Source: Methylobacterium symbioticum (GTDB taxonomy: Bacteria; Pseudomonadota; Alphaproteobacteria; Rhizobiales; Beijerinckiaceae). From it: 64,000 nucleotides of DNA. Every line of letters begins with the position of its first letter. Positions within the stretch are counted from its first letter, which is position 1. This document shows positions 42,908 to 52,311 of the stretch, piece by piece. The stretch covers positions 1 to 64,000 of the forward strand of contig NZ_CABFPH010000004.1 of assembly GCF_902141845.1 (NCBI RefSeq). Reading direction: 5' to 3'. The position numbers were made by a program, and so were the translations under genes. Under the pieces are notes generated by a model, which saw nothing but the letters and a program-made list of their open reading frames with translations, was not told the DNA's origin and searched no databases.

Positions 42908-44095
42908 ATGACGAACCCGGTCCAGGCGCTGACGAAATCCGTCACTGTCAACGACAACCCCTTCATGAAGCCGGTGGAGTGGCTGAGCCTGCTCGTTCTC
43001 GCCGCCCTGATCCTGGTGGTGCTGCCGCTGCTGCTCGACGGCTTCCGTCTCAACCTCGTCGGCAAGTATCTCACCTACGCCTTCGTGGCACTCGGCCTGG
43101 TGATCTGCTGGGGCTATGCCGGCATCCTCTCGCTCGGCCAGGGGGTGTTCTTCGGGCTCGGCGGCTACTGCATGGCGATGTACCTGAAACTCGAGGCGTC
43201 GAGCGTCGAGAACACCAAGATCCAGTCGACGCCGGGCATCCCGGATTTCATGGACTGGAACCAGCTCACGGCGTTGCCCTGGTTCTGGCAGCCGTTCAAG
43301 AGCCTGCCGCTGACCCTGATCCTCGTGATCGCGGTTCCGGTCCTGTTCGCCTTCGTGATCTCGTTCGCGATGTTCAAGCGCCGGGTCGGGGGCACCTACT
43401 TCGCCATCATCACCCAGGCGATCGCCGCGATCCTGACGATCCTGATCGTCGGCCAGCAGGGCTATACCGGCGGCATCAATGGCATCACCGACCTGCGCAC
43501 CCTGCACGGCTGGGACATCCGAACGGATGCGGCGAAATTCGTGCTGTATTTCATCAACGGCGGCTTGCTGATCGCCTGCATCCTGGCCGCGCAATACGTG
43601 AAGAAGTCCAAGCTCGGGCGCATCCTCGTCGCCATGCGCGACAAGGAGGACCGGGTCCGCTTCTCCGGCTACTCGGTCGCGGGCTTCAAAGTCTTCGCCT
43701 TCTGCCTCGCCGCCGGCTTCGCGGCAATCGGTGGCGCGATGTTCACGCTCCAGGTCGGGTTCATGTCGCCCTCCTTCGTCGGCATCGTGCCCTCGATCGA
43801 GATGGTGATCTACACGGCCGTCGGCGGGCGCCTGTCGCTGTTCGGCGCGGTCTGGGGCACGCTCCTCGTCAACTGGGCCAAGACGAGCTTCTCCGAGAGC
43901 TTCCCCGACCTCTGGCTGTTCGGCCTCGGCGCGCTGTTCATCGCCGTGGTGCTGGCCTTCCCCAACGGGCTGGCGGGACTCTGGCGCGAGCGGATCGAGC
44001 CGCGCCTGACCCGGCGGGTGAAGGCCCTGCGGGCGCCGCCGCCCGCGATCCTCCCGCCGCATGGCACCCCACCCCATGGCGCCCCGGCCGAGTGA
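42908..44095 (+). CDS. urtC: Amide/urea ABC transporter permease UrtC-like
   Basis: 395 aa. ATG at 42908 with AGGAGG and only 11 bp after the UrtB-like gene. It is a LivM-type permease of about ten spans: GLVICWGYAGILSLGQGVFF, RVGGTYFAIITQAIAAI and GAMFTLQVGFMSPSF. A Pro-rich cytoplasmic tail (RAPPPAILPPHGTPPHG) ends it. It is the second half of the inner-membrane channel. Confidence 0.9.
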   Translation: MTNPVQALTKSVTVNDNPFMKPVEWLSLLVLAALILVVLPLLLDGFRLNLVGKYLTYAFVALGLVICWGYAGILSLGQGVFFGLGGYCMAMYLKLEASSVENTKIQSTPGIPDFMDWNQLTALPWFWQPFKSLPLTLILVIAVPVLFAFVISFAMFKRRVGGTYFAIITQAIAAILTILIVGQQGYTGGINGITDLRTLHGWDIRTDAAKFVLYFINGGLLIACILAAQYVKKSKLGRILVAMRDKEDRVRFSGYSVAGFKVFAFCLAAGFAAIGGAMFTLQVGFMSPSFVGIVPSIEMVIYTAVGGRLSLFGAVWGTLLVNWAKTSFSESFPDLWLFGLGALFIAVVLAFPNGLAGLWRERIEPRLTRRVKALRAPPPAILPPHGTPPHGAPAE

Positions 44096-44115
44096 GAGCC
44101 CCCGAGGAGACTCCC

Positions 44116-44901
44116 ATGAACGCCGCGATCCTCCCCTCCCCCGCCATCGGCGCCGACTCGGCGGCGCCCGACTTCCTCCTCGCCGTCGAGGCGCTGACCG
44201 TCTCCTTCGACGGGTTCAAGGCGGTCAACGACGTGTCGTTCTACGTCGACCCGGACGAGATCCGGGTGATCATCGGCCCGAACGGGGCCGGCAAGACCAC
44301 GGTGCTCGACCTGATCTGCGGGCGCACCCGCGCCAGCGGGGGCTCGATCCGCTACAAGGGCCAGGAGCTGACCCGGCTCTCCGAGAGCGCGATCGTCCAG
44401 GCGGGCGTCGGCCGCAAGTTCCAGACGCCGTCGATCTACGACGACCTCACGGTGTTCGAGAACCTGGAGATCTCGTTTCCGCGCGGGCGCTCGGTGCTCG
44501 GCGCGCTGACCTTCAAGCGGGATGCGGTGGTGCGCGACCGCATCCATGAGATCGCCGAGACGATCTTCCTGAAGGACCAGCTGCGCGAGCGGGCGGAATT
44601 CCTGAGTCACGGCCAGAAACAGTGGCTCGAGATCGGCATGCTGCTGATCCAGGACCCGGAACTGCTGATGCTCGACGAGCCGGTGGCCGGGATGAGCGTG
44701 GCCGAGCGCGTGAAGACCGCCGAGCTTCTCAACCAGATCATCAAGGGCCGCTCGGTGCTGGTCATCGAGCACGACATGAAGTTCGTCGAGGACATTGCCC
44801 ACAGGGTCACCGTGCTGCACCAGGGGAAGGTGCTCTCCGAGGGCTCGATGGAGCGGGTCAAGAACGATCCCAAGGTCATCGAAGTCTATCTCGGCCATTG
44901 A
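44116..44901 (+). CDS. urtD: Amide/urea ABC transporter ATP-binding protein UrtD-like
   Basis: 261 aa. ATG at 44116 with GAGGAGA. LivG-type ATPase: Walker A GPNGAGKTT, Q-loop in GVGRKFQTPSI, signature LSHGQKQW in place of LSGGQ (usual for UrtD), Walker B LLMLDEPVAGM, switch VIEHDMKF. It pairs with the UrtE-like ATPase that follows eight bases later. Confidence 0.92.
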   Translation: MNAAILPSPAIGADSAAPDFLLAVEALTVSFDGFKAVNDVSFYVDPDEIRVIIGPNGAGKTTVLDLICGRTRASGGSIRYKGQELTRLSESAIVQAGVGRKFQTPSIYDDLTVFENLEISFPRGRSVLGALTFKRDAVVRDRIHEIAETIFLKDQLRERAEFLSHGQKQWLEIGMLLIQDPELLMLDEPVAGMSVAERVKTAELLNQIIKGRSVLVIEHDMKFVEDIAHRVTVLHQGKVLSEGSMERVKNDPKVIEVYLGH

Positions 44902-44908
44902 GGAGCCC

Positions 44909-45661
44909 ATGATGCTGCAGACCGTCGCCGCGACGATGCCGCCTCCGTCCGTGCTGCCGGGAGCCGACCCGATCCTGGCGATCCGTGGCCTGCACGCGGC
45001 CTATGGGCAGAGCGAGGTGCTGCACGGCCTCGATATCGCGGTCGCGCCCGGCGAGATCGTCGCGGTGATGGGCCGCAACGGCATGGGCAAGTCCACGCTG
45101 ATGAAGACCCTGATGGGCATCCTGCCCGCGAAGTCCGGCACGATCGCCGTCGACGGCATCGACGTGACCGCCCTGAAGAGCCATGCCCGCGTCGCCCGCG
45201 GCCTCGCCTACGTGCCGCAGGGCCGGATGATCTTCTCGACCATGACGGTGCAGGAGAACATCGAGACCGGGCTGACCGTCACGGGTGCCCGCACGGTGCC
45301 CGAGGACCTCTACGCGATGTTCCCGGTCCTGCTCGAGATGAAGGGCCGGCGCGGGGGCAACCTCTCGGGCGGACAGCAACAGCAGCTCGCCATCGCGCGG
45401 GCTCTGGCGAGCCGCCCGAAGGTGCTGCTCCTCGACGAGCCCACGGAGGGCATCCAGCCCTCGATCATCCGCGAGATGGGGCGGACCCTGAAGACGATCC
45501 GCGACGCGCGCGGGCTGTCGATCGTCGTCTCGGAGCAGGTGCTGAGCTTCGCGATGGACGTGGCTGACCGGGTGCTGGTCATCGAGAACGGCACGATCGT
45601 CCACGAGAGCCTACGCGCCGACATCGACGAGCGCCAAGTCGCGCGCTTCCTCTCGGTCTGA
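44909..45661 (+). CDS. urtE: Amide/urea ABC transporter ATP-binding protein UrtE-like
   Basis: 250 aa. Tandem ATGs at 44909 and 44912 follow AGGAG; either may be used. LivF-type ATPase: Walker A GRNGMGKST, PQGRMIFSTMTVQENI, signature LSGGQQQQ, Walker B VLLLDEPTEGIQP, and VVSEQVLSF in the switch region. It completes the five-component importer. Confidence 0.92.
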   Translation: MMLQTVAATMPPPSVLPGADPILAIRGLHAAYGQSEVLHGLDIAVAPGEIVAVMGRNGMGKSTLMKTLMGILPAKSGTIAVDGIDVTALKSHARVARGLAYVPQGRMIFSTMTVQENIETGLTVTGARTVPEDLYAMFPVLLEMKGRRGGNLSGGQQQQLAIARALASRPKVLLLDEPTEGIQPSIIREMGRTLKTIRDARGLSIVVSEQVLSFAMDVADRVLVIENGTIVHESLRADIDERQVARFLSV

Positions 45662-45752
45662 GGGACGCGTCGCACGAGCCGACGGCTGAGATTCGCGCAA
45701 CGGCGCGCGGATGGAGTCCGCTCCGGGCGGACAGGGAGCTGGAGACACGAAC

Positions 45753-46982
45753 ATGCCCGAGACGCTGATCAAGGTCGATCTCAGCCAGTCGGCCTACGAC
45801 AACGACATGGTGCACAACCGCTGGCACCCGGACATCCCGATGGTGGCCACCGTCAAGCCCGGCTCGGACTTCATCGTCGAGACCTATGACTGGACGGGCG
45901 GCTTCATCAAGAACAACGATTCCGCCGACGACGTGCGCGACATCGACCTGTCGATCGTGCATTTCCTCTCCGGCCCGATCGGGGTCGAGGGCGCCGAGCC
46001 CGGCGACCTTCTGGTGGTCGACCTCCTCGACATCGGCGCCAAGCCCGACAGCCAGTGGGGCTTCAACGGCTTCTTCTCGAAGAAGAACGGCGGCGGCTTC
46101 CTCACCGAGCATTTCCCCCAGGCACAGAAGTCGATCTGGGATTTCGAAGGCCTCTACACCAAGTCACGCCATGTGCCCGGCGTGCGCTTCCCGGGCCTGA
46201 TCCATCCGGGCCTGATCGGCTGCTTGCCCGACCCGAAGATGCTCGCCACCTGGAACGCGCGCGAGCAGGGCCTCTACGATACCGATCCCGGCCGCGTCCC
46301 GGCGCTCGCGACGCTGCCCTTCGGCCCGACCGCGCATATGGGCCGGCTCTCGGGGGACGCGAAGGCGAAGGCCGCCTCCGAGGGCGCCCGCACCGTGCCA
46401 CCGCGCGAGCATGGCGGCAATTGCGACATCAAGGACCTCTCGCGCGGCTCGAAGATCTACTTCCCCGTCTATGTTCCGGGCGCCGGCCTCTCGATGGGCG
46501 ACCTGCATTTCAGCCAGGGCGACGGCGAGATCACCTTCTGCGGCGCCATCGAGATGGCGGGCTGGGTGCACCTCAAGGTCGACCTGATCAAGGATGGCAT
46601 GGCCAAGTACGGGATCAAGAACCCGATCTTCAAGCCGTCGCCGATCACGCCCCAATACGACGATTACCTGATCTTCGAAGGCATCTCGGTCGACGAGCAG
46701 GGCGGCCAGCACTATCTCGACGTGCACGTCGCCTATCGGCAGGCCTGTCTCAACGCGATCGAGTACCTGAAGAAGTTCGGCTATTCGGGTGCGCAGGCCT
46801 ACTCGATCCTCGGCACCGCGCCGGTCCAGGGTCATATCTCGGGCGTGGTCGACATCCCGAATGCCTGCGCGACACTGTGGATCCCGACGAAGATCTTCGA
46901 GTTCGACATCAACCCGAGCGCCGCCGGTCCGACGAAGTTCCTCGACGGGTCGATCCAGATGCCGCTCTCGCCGGATCTCTGA
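45753..46982 (+). CDS. fmdA: Formamidase (FmdA/AmdA family)
   Basis: 409 aa. ATG at 45753 with GGAG upstream. The whole protein matches the FmdA/AmdA acetamidase-formamidase family: [33 protein letters not shown] start, [62 protein letters not shown] and [20 protein letters not shown]. The His/Asp/Cys residues of these blocks line the active site. It hydrolyses formamide to formate and ammonia; in a methylotroph the formate can feed energy metabolism. Encoded 91 bp after the importer. Confidence 0.93.
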   Translation: MPETLIKVDLSQSAYDNDMVHNRWHPDIPMVATVKPGSDFIVETYDWTGGFIKNNDSADDVRDIDLSIVHFLSGPIGVEGAEPGDLLVVDLLDIGAKPDSQWGFNGFFSKKNGGGFLTEHFPQAQKSIWDFEGLYTKSRHVPGVRFPGLIHPGLIGCLPDPKMLATWNAREQGLYDTDPGRVPALATLPFGPTAHMGRLSGDAKAKAASEGARTVPPREHGGNCDIKDLSRGSKIYFPVYVPGAGLSMGDLHFSQGDGEITFCGAIEMAGWVHLKVDLIKDGMAKYGIKNPIFKPSPITPQYDDYLIFEGISVDEQGGQHYLDVHVAYRQACLNAIEYLKKFGYSGAQAYSILGTAPVQGHISGVVDIPNACATLWIPTKIFEFDINPSAAGPTKFLDGSIQMPLSPDL

Positions 46983-46984
46983 TC

Positions 46985-47305
46985 ATGCCGGTCTACGACT
47001 ACGCCTGCGAGAGCTGCGGCCCGTTCACGGTCATGCGGCCGATGGCCGAGTTTCAGCACCCGCACGACTGCCCCGATTGCGGGGCGACGTGCCGCCGCGC
47101 CTTCCTCACCGCACCGCGCCTCTCGGGGCTCGACCCGGCGACACGGGCGGCCCATGCCACCAACGAGCGCAGCCGGCACGCACCGCGGCGCTCGGGGAGC
47201 CATGGGCCGGGTTGCGGCTGCTGCGCGCCGAGGAAGACGGCGGCATCCGCACCCGCGGCCGCCAAGAGCTTCCCGAACGCGCGCCCCTGGATGATCAGCC
47301 ACTGA
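46985..47305 (+). CDS. fmdB: FmdB-family zinc-ribbon protein
   Basis: 106 aa. ATG two bases after the formamidase stop, so it is translationally coupled. An N-terminal zinc ribbon has two CxxC pairs (YACESCGPF and HDCPDCGAT) with the FmdB signature start [13 protein letters not shown] basic disordered middle ends in a third Cys cluster ([12 protein letters not shown]) not found in minimal FmdB. The founding FmdB of Methylophilus was proposed to regulate formamidase expression, and its place here fits that. Confidence 0.88.
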   Translation: MPVYDYACESCGPFTVMRPMAEFQHPHDCPDCGATCRRAFLTAPRLSGLDPATRAAHATNERSRHAPRRSGSHGPGCGCCAPRKTAASAPAAAKSFPNARPWMISH

Positions 47306-47379
47306 CAGGACGCCCCCGCGCCGCCCCCGCGCCGCGGGCGGCGAGGGGGCGGCGACCCGCAATCGCAGAGGACAGTGCC

Positions 47380-48429
47380 ATGATGCACGGTGACATCTCG
47401 TCGAGCCAGGACAGCGTCGGCGTGGCTGTGGTGAACTACACGATGCCGCGCCTGCACACGCGGGCCGAGGTTCTGGAGAACGCCAAGGCGATCGGGCGGA
47501 TGATCGTCGGCATGAAATCCGGCCTGCCCGGGCTCGACCTCGTCATCTTCCCCGAATACTCGACCCATGGGATCATGTACGACGCTGCGGAGATGTACGA
47601 CACGGCCTCGACGGTGCCCGGTGCCGAGACCGAGGTCTTCGCCGCCGCCTGCCGCGAGGCCAAGGTCTGGGGTGTGTTCTCGCTCACCGGCGAGCGCCAC
47701 GAGGAGCATCCCCGCAAGGCCCCGTACAACACCCTGATCCTGATGAACGATCAGGGCGAGATCGTGCAGAAGTACCGCAAGATCATGCCCTGGACCCCGA
47801 TCGAGGGCTGGTATCCGGGCGACCGCACCTATGTCTCGGACGGGCCGAAGGGGCTGAAGATCAGCCTCATCATCTGCGACGACGGCAACTACCCCGAGAT
47901 CTGGCGCGACTGCGCCATGCGCGGGGCCGAGCTGATCGTCCGCTGCCAGGGCTACATGTATCCGGCCAAGGAGCAGCAGATCGTGATCTCGAAGGCGATG
48001 GCGTTCGCCAACAACACCTACGTGGCGGTCGCCAACGCCGCCGGCTTTGACGGCGTCTACACCTATTTCGGGCATTCGGCGATCATCGGGTTCGACGGAC
48101 GGACGCTGGGCGAATGCGGCGAAGAGGCGATGGGGATCCAGTACGCCGCCCTGTCGAAGTTCCTGATCCGCGACTTCCGCGCCCACGGCCAGTCCGAGAA
48201 CCATCTCTTCAAGCTGCTGCACCGGGGCTATACCGGCATGATCAACTCGAAGGAGAACCGGCACGGGATGTCGGAATGCCCGTACGACTTCTACCGCCGC
48301 TGGATCGAGGATCCCGACGCAACCCGCGATGCCGTCCGCGCCATCACCCGCCAGAGCGTCGGCACCGAGGAATGTCCGATCGAGGGCATCCCGTTCATCG
48401 GCAAAGGCGAGGCGCCGCCCAATCCCTGA
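47380..48429 (+). CDS. amiE: Aliphatic amidase
   Basis: 349 aa. ATG at 47380 follows AGAGGA. A nitrilase-superfamily enzyme with the catalytic triad at exactly the positions of Pseudomonas AmiE: Glu59 (FPEYS), Lys134 (KYRK) and Cys166 ([10 protein letters not shown]). The start [18 protein letters not shown] is characteristic. It hydrolyses short amides such as acetamide or propionamide to the acid and ammonia. With formamidase in the same operon, the organism can handle both formamide and longer amides brought in by the importer. Last gene of the locus. Confidence 0.95.
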   Translation: MMHGDISSSQDSVGVAVVNYTMPRLHTRAEVLENAKAIGRMIVGMKSGLPGLDLVIFPEYSTHGIMYDAAEMYDTASTVPGAETEVFAAACREAKVWGVFSLTGERHEEHPRKAPYNTLILMNDQGEIVQKYRKIMPWTPIEGWYPGDRTYVSDGPKGLKISLIICDDGNYPEIWRDCAMRGAELIVRCQGYMYPAKEQQIVISKAMAFANNTYVAVANAAGFDGVYTYFGHSAIIGFDGRTLGECGEEAMGIQYAALSKFLIRDFRAHGQSENHLFKLLHRGYTGMINSKENRHGMSECPYDFYRRWIEDPDATRDAVRAITRQSVGTEECPIEGIPFIGKGEAPPNP

Positions 48430-48688
48430 GCCGCCGGGGCGGAGCGCGTTTTCGGTTTGAACCGAGGCGGCCGGGCGGGCGCCACGCGGTCGTCGGCCGA
48501 TATCGGGCACGGAGCGCGACGTGCCCACGATGACGGTCGATGCGAACGTTCCGCCCTCCCGGCCGGGGTTTTCGATGATTGTGCGGCACACTTCACGCCC
48601 TCTGTGGCGGTTATGTGCTAGCCGATCGAAGGTGATCCCCCTAAAGCTTCCCGCCGTGCTCACTTGAGAGCTTCGCGGGGCCGGTTTC
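48430..48688. other. Gap between amidase and autotransporter genes
   Basis: No gene is supported. The stretch before the autotransporter (48580-48660) is less GC-rich and may hold its promoter; no clear consensus element is visible. Confidence 0.35.
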
Positions 48689-51600
48689 ATGATTCGCCAA
48701 TGCATCGGAGCAGGGAACGCAGCAGGATCCGGCGGCTACCTCACGATCCGGCGCGCTCGCCCCATGCGCCGCGGAGCGTTCCGGGCCGGGTTGCTGGCCG
48801 GCTTCTCCCTCGCCGCTCTGAGCGCGGCCCTGGGACCTGCGGCGGCGCAGACCCTGCCGGCGCGATCGCCCTCGACCGAGGGCTTGACGGCGGCGCAGTT
48901 CGATACGCCCGAATACCGGGCGGATTACGGGCTCGCACACATCAACGCGGCCACGGCCTATGCGCGCGGCTTCACGGGGCTCGGCGTCACGGTGGCCGTG
49001 GTCGATACCGGCATCGACCCGAGCCATCCGGAATTCCGCGGCCGGCTCTCCCCCTTCTCGCGAAACTTCATTCCCGGTGAGGACCCCACCCGCCTCTTCG
49101 ATACCGATCTCGGAAACATCCTTGTCGGGCACAGGGGCGGGCACGGCACCCATGTGGCCGGGACGGTCGGTGCGGCCCGCGACGGTGTCGGCATGATGGG
49201 CGTCGCCTTCGACAGCACGATCCTGTCCCTGTTCAATCTCCTGGATACCACATCCGCGATCCGATACGCGACGCAGCAGAACGCCCGCGTCCTCAACGGC
49301 AGCTACGGGCCTAGCTTTCCGCGCCCCTGGGACCCGGATTATGTCCGACTGGGCATACAACCCGTCTACGGCGCCGACGTCCTGCAGCATCAGGCGATCA
49401 AGGAGGCCGTCGACCGCGACATGCTGCTCGTGTTCGCGGCCGGCAACGATCGCCAGACCCAGCCGGACATCTCGCACAATCCGAGCGGCGCGGCCCTCTA
49501 TCCCTATATCCGCCCCGCCAACGCCGGCAGCGGCGTCTATCAATTCTTCGATCATGACGACAATCCGGTCGATCAGAGCCGGATCGACTTCTCCGATCTT
49601 GCCGGATCGATCATCTCGGTCGTCGCCGTCGATCGCAACAACGCGATGGCGCCGTTCAGCAACCTGTGCGGCGTGACGGCGGCCTGGTGCATCGCCGCAC
49701 CGGGGTTCCAGATCTACTCGACGCTGCGCATGGGAACGAGCGGGAATCCCGCCGACCCGGATTACGGCCTCATGAGCGGCACCTCGATGGCGGCGCCCCA
49801 TGTCGCCGGGGCAGCCGCCGTGCTGCGTCAGGCCTTCCCGTTCCTGACGGCGCCGCAGATCGCCCAGACCCTGCTCACCACCGCGACCCATCTCGGCGAC
49901 GGTCCCGTCGGCGTCCCGAACGACACGTTCGGCTGGGGCCTGCTCAACCTCGGCAAGGCCATCGACGGGCCGGGCCAGTTCACCGCCACCTGGACGGTGA
50001 ACACCCAAGGGTATGCCGGCCGCTTCGCCAACGACATCTCCGGCGTCGGCGGCCTGATCAAGACCGGGCTCGGCACGCTCGAACTCGCCGGCGACAACAC
50101 CTATGCCGGCGGCACCGCGATCTACGGCGGCACCCTGGCCGTATCGCGCGACGCCAATCTCGGCGCGGCCGGCACCGGGCTCACCCTCGGTGGCGGCACG
50201 CTGGAGGTCCTGGCCGACGGCTTCGCCAGCGCACGGCCGCTCACCCTCACCGGGACCGGGACCCTGCAGATCGATGGCGGGAGCGCGCGCTTCTCGGGCG
50301 TCATGACGGACGGGGCCCAGGCGGGACTGCTCGTCAAGGCGGGGGCCGGCACCCTCGCGCTCACCGGCACAGGCCACTTCTCCGGGCCGACCATCGTCCA
50401 GGCCGGCACCCTCGCGCTCGACGGCATCTGGAGTTCGCCGGTCATGGTCGCGGCCGCCGGCACCCTGCGCGGCACCGGCACCATCGCGGCCTCGGTCGCG
50501 GTCGCCGGCGCGCTCCGGCCGGGCCATTCGCCCGGCACCCTCACCGTGCTCGGGCCTGTCAGCTTCGCGCCGGGCAGCACATTCGGGATCGACATCGACG
50601 GACCGAGCACCGGCAGCGGCGCGGGCAACTTCGCGCGCCTCCTGGCGCTCGGCCCGAGCGGCACGGTGTCGGCCAACGGCACCCTGGTGCCGGTCCTGCG
50701 CGGCATCAGCGGCGATGCCGGCAACGGCTTCACCCCCGCGCTTGGGCAGCGCTTCGACGTGCTGGCTGCCCAGGCCGGGCTGTCGGGCTCGTTCACGGGA
50801 CTGGTCCAGCCCACAGCCGGGCTGGCCTCGGGCACGCGCTTCGATGCGCTCTACGCCGCCAACGGTCTCGAGCTGGTGGTGACGCCGACCGCCTACGGCA
50901 ACCTCGCCGGGTTCGGGCTGATCCAGACCGGCAACGCGCGGGCGGTCGGAGCGGCCCTCGACCTTGCCCGGCCCGAGGCGGGCACGCGGCCGGACGCGGC
51001 CCGCGCCCGCGTCTACGATCCGCTCTACGCCGCCGCCCCGGCGACACTGCCGGGCGGGCTGGCCAGCCTGTCGGGCCAGAGCTACGGCGACGCCATGATG
51101 ACCGATCTGGCTGCCCGGCGGCTGATCGCCGACACGGTCGACCGGCACCTGCGCGGGACCGGCGGCGGCGGGGCGGCCTTCAGCACGGGCGAGCCCGGCC
51201 TGGGCCCGAACCGCTCGGCGCTGCAGGTGCGCGGCGGTGCCGGGGCGCCGGACCAGCCCTTGGCCGCGGGCGAGGGGCGGATCTGGGCGGACGCGCTGTA
51301 CGGGTTCGGGGCGCGCTCCGGCGACCGCTCGGCCGCGGGCGCGGCCTTCGACGCCGGTGGGCTGATCCTCGGCGTCGACCGGCAGGTCGGACCCGATACG
51401 CTCGTGGGTGCGGCGTTCAGCTACCTGCGCGAGAGCGGCAGGTCGGATGGCGCGGGGCTTGGCCGGTTCGCCACCGACAGCTACGGCGGCGCGCTCTATG
51501 CCAGCACGCGGCTCGGCGCCGTGGTGCTGCGCGGCGTGGCGGGCGCATCCTATGCGGATGGTCGGATCGACCGGACGACGGCCCTGGGTGCCGCGGTCTC

Positions 51601-52096
51601 GCAGGCGAGCGGACTGGCGGCAGGCTGGAACGCGGGGGTGTCGGGCTTTGCCGGGTACGCGCTCGCGACCGGCCTGCCACTGGAACTCGTGCCGGAGGTC
51701 GGGTTCAGCTACGACCGGCTGACGCGGGCGCGCGTGGCCGAGCAAGGCGGCCTGGCCGGGCAGAGCTTCGCCGGCGCCGAGCTCGACGCCGCCCGCAGCC
51801 TCGTCGGCGGGCGCGTGACGAGCCTGCCGCTCGCAGGGAGCGCGGGGCTGCGCCTCGAAGGACGGGCCTACTGGGCGCATGAACTGGCCGACACCTCTGC
51901 GGTGGTGCGCTCAAGCCTGTTCGGCGCCCCGTTCACGACGCGCACGAGCGCGCTCGGGCGGGACGGCGCGGTCCTGGGGGTGAGCCTCACCGGCCCGGTC
52001 GCGGAGGGCGTGGCGCTGTCGCTCAGCTATGCGGGCGAGCTGCGTCCCGGCGCCAATGCCCAGGTCGTCACCGCCGGGCTGCAGGCGCGCTGGTAA
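48689..52096 (+). CDS. Subtilisin-like autotransporter serine protease
   Basis: 1135 aa from ATG 48689; ATG 48764 would give a shorter signal peptide and is equally possible. Signal segment: MRRGAFRAGLLAGFSLAALS. The S8 protease domain (about 80-425) has the full triad Asp106 (VVDTGID), His152 (HGTHVAG) and Ser366 (SGTSMAAPH). Autotransporter beta-strand repeats follow at about 450-600 (KTGLGTLELAGDNTYAGGT). A C-terminal 12-strand barrel (about 870-1135) ends in an aromatic residue (LQARW). It should reach the outer membrane and display or release the protease. No neighbours on its own operon; a hairpin follows. Confidence 0.93.
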   Translation: MIRQCIGAGNAAGSGGYLTIRRARPMRRGAFRAGLLAGFSLAALSAALGPAAAQTLPARSPSTEGLTAAQFDTPEYRADYGLAHINAATAYARGFTGLGVTVAVVDTGIDPSHPEFRGRLSPFSRNFIPGEDPTRLFDTDLGNILVGHRGGHGTHVAGTVGAARDGVGMMGVAFDSTILSLFNLLDTTSAIRYATQQNARVLNGSYGPSFPRPWDPDYVRLGIQPVYGADVLQHQAIKEAVDRDMLLVFAAGNDRQTQPDISHNPSGAALYPYIRPANAGSGVYQFFDHDDNPVDQSRIDFSDLAGSIISVVAVDRNNAMAPFSNLCGVTAAWCIAAPGFQIYSTLRMGTSGNPADPDYGLMSGTSMAAPHVAGAAAVLRQAFPFLTAPQIAQTLLTTATHLGDGPVGVPNDTFGWGLLNLGKAIDGPGQFTATWTVNTQGYAGRFANDISGVGGLIKTGLGTLELAGDNTYAGGTAIYGGTLAVSRDANLGAAGTGLTLGGGTLEVLADGFASARPLTLTGTGTLQIDGGSARFSGVMTDGAQAGLLVKAGAGTLALTGTGHFSGPTIVQAGTLALDGIWSSPVMVAAAGTLRGTGTIAASVAVAGALRPGHSPGTLTVLGPVSFAPGSTFGIDIDGPSTGSGAGNFARLLALGPSGTVSANGTLVPVLRGISGDAGNGFTPALGQRFDVLAAQAGLSGSFTGLVQPTAGLASGTRFDALYAANGLELVVTPTAYGNLAGFGLIQTGNARAVGAALDLARPEAGTRPDAARARVYDPLYAAAPATLPGGLASLSGQSYGDAMMTDLAARRLIADTVDRHLRGTGGGGAAFSTGEPGLGPNRSALQVRGGAGAPDQPLAAGEGRIWADALYGFGARSGDRSAAGAAFDAGGLILGVDRQVGPDTLVGAAFSYLRESGRSDGAGLGRFATDSYGGALYASTRLGAVVLRGVAGASYADGRIDRTTALGAAVSQASGLAAGWNAGVSGFAGYALATGLPLELVPEVGFSYDRLTRARVAEQGGLAGQSFAGAELDAARSLVGGRVTSLPLAGSAGLRLEGRAYWAHELADTSAVVRSSLFGAPFTTRTSALGRDGAVLGVSLTGPVAEGVALSLSYAGELRPGANAQVVTAGLQARW

Positions 52097-52106
52097 TACG
52101 CGAGAG

Positions 52107-52145
52107 CGCTCTTCGCCGAAACGGTAACCGCTTTGGCGAAGAGCG
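52107..52145 (+). terminator. Hairpin after the autotransporter gene
   Basis: Arms CGCTCTTCGCC (52107-52117) and GGCGAAGAGCG (52135-52145) form an 11-bp perfect stem with a 17-base loop, ten bases after the stop codon. No T-run. The sequence is related in style, but not in core, to the dispersed repeat family. Confidence 0.4.
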
Positions 52146-52234
52146 AACAATCGCGCCCGAACATCGAGAGGCGCAGATCGAAAACCAATACCGACAAGTA
52201 TACGCACAAGATCATCAGACCAAAATTCGATCTT

Positions 52235-52268
52235 TATAACACGCTAATCATTCATTAGCGAATGAATG
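52235..52268 (+). promoter_or_regulatory. Overlapping inverted repeats upstream of the peptide-export operon
   Basis: A TATAAC hexamer (52235-52240) is followed by two overlapping palindromes. CGCTAAT/ATTAGCG lies at 52242-52260 with a five-base centre. CATTCATT/AATGAATG lies at 52249-52268 with a four-base centre. They cannot form at once. They end 43 bp before the export operon start, a fitting place for an operator or RNA switch. The surrounding DNA is much AT-richer than average. Confidence 0.45.
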
Positions 52269-52311
52269 GCATAAGACGCGGCTGCCGAATTGAACTTGGA
52301 CCGGGGTGCCG

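Noticed and set aside
40583..45661. Branched-chain amino acid (Liv) transporter
   Set aside because: Subunit types resemble Liv, but the binding protein has UrtA/FmdD hallmarks and the operon continues into formamidase and amidase.
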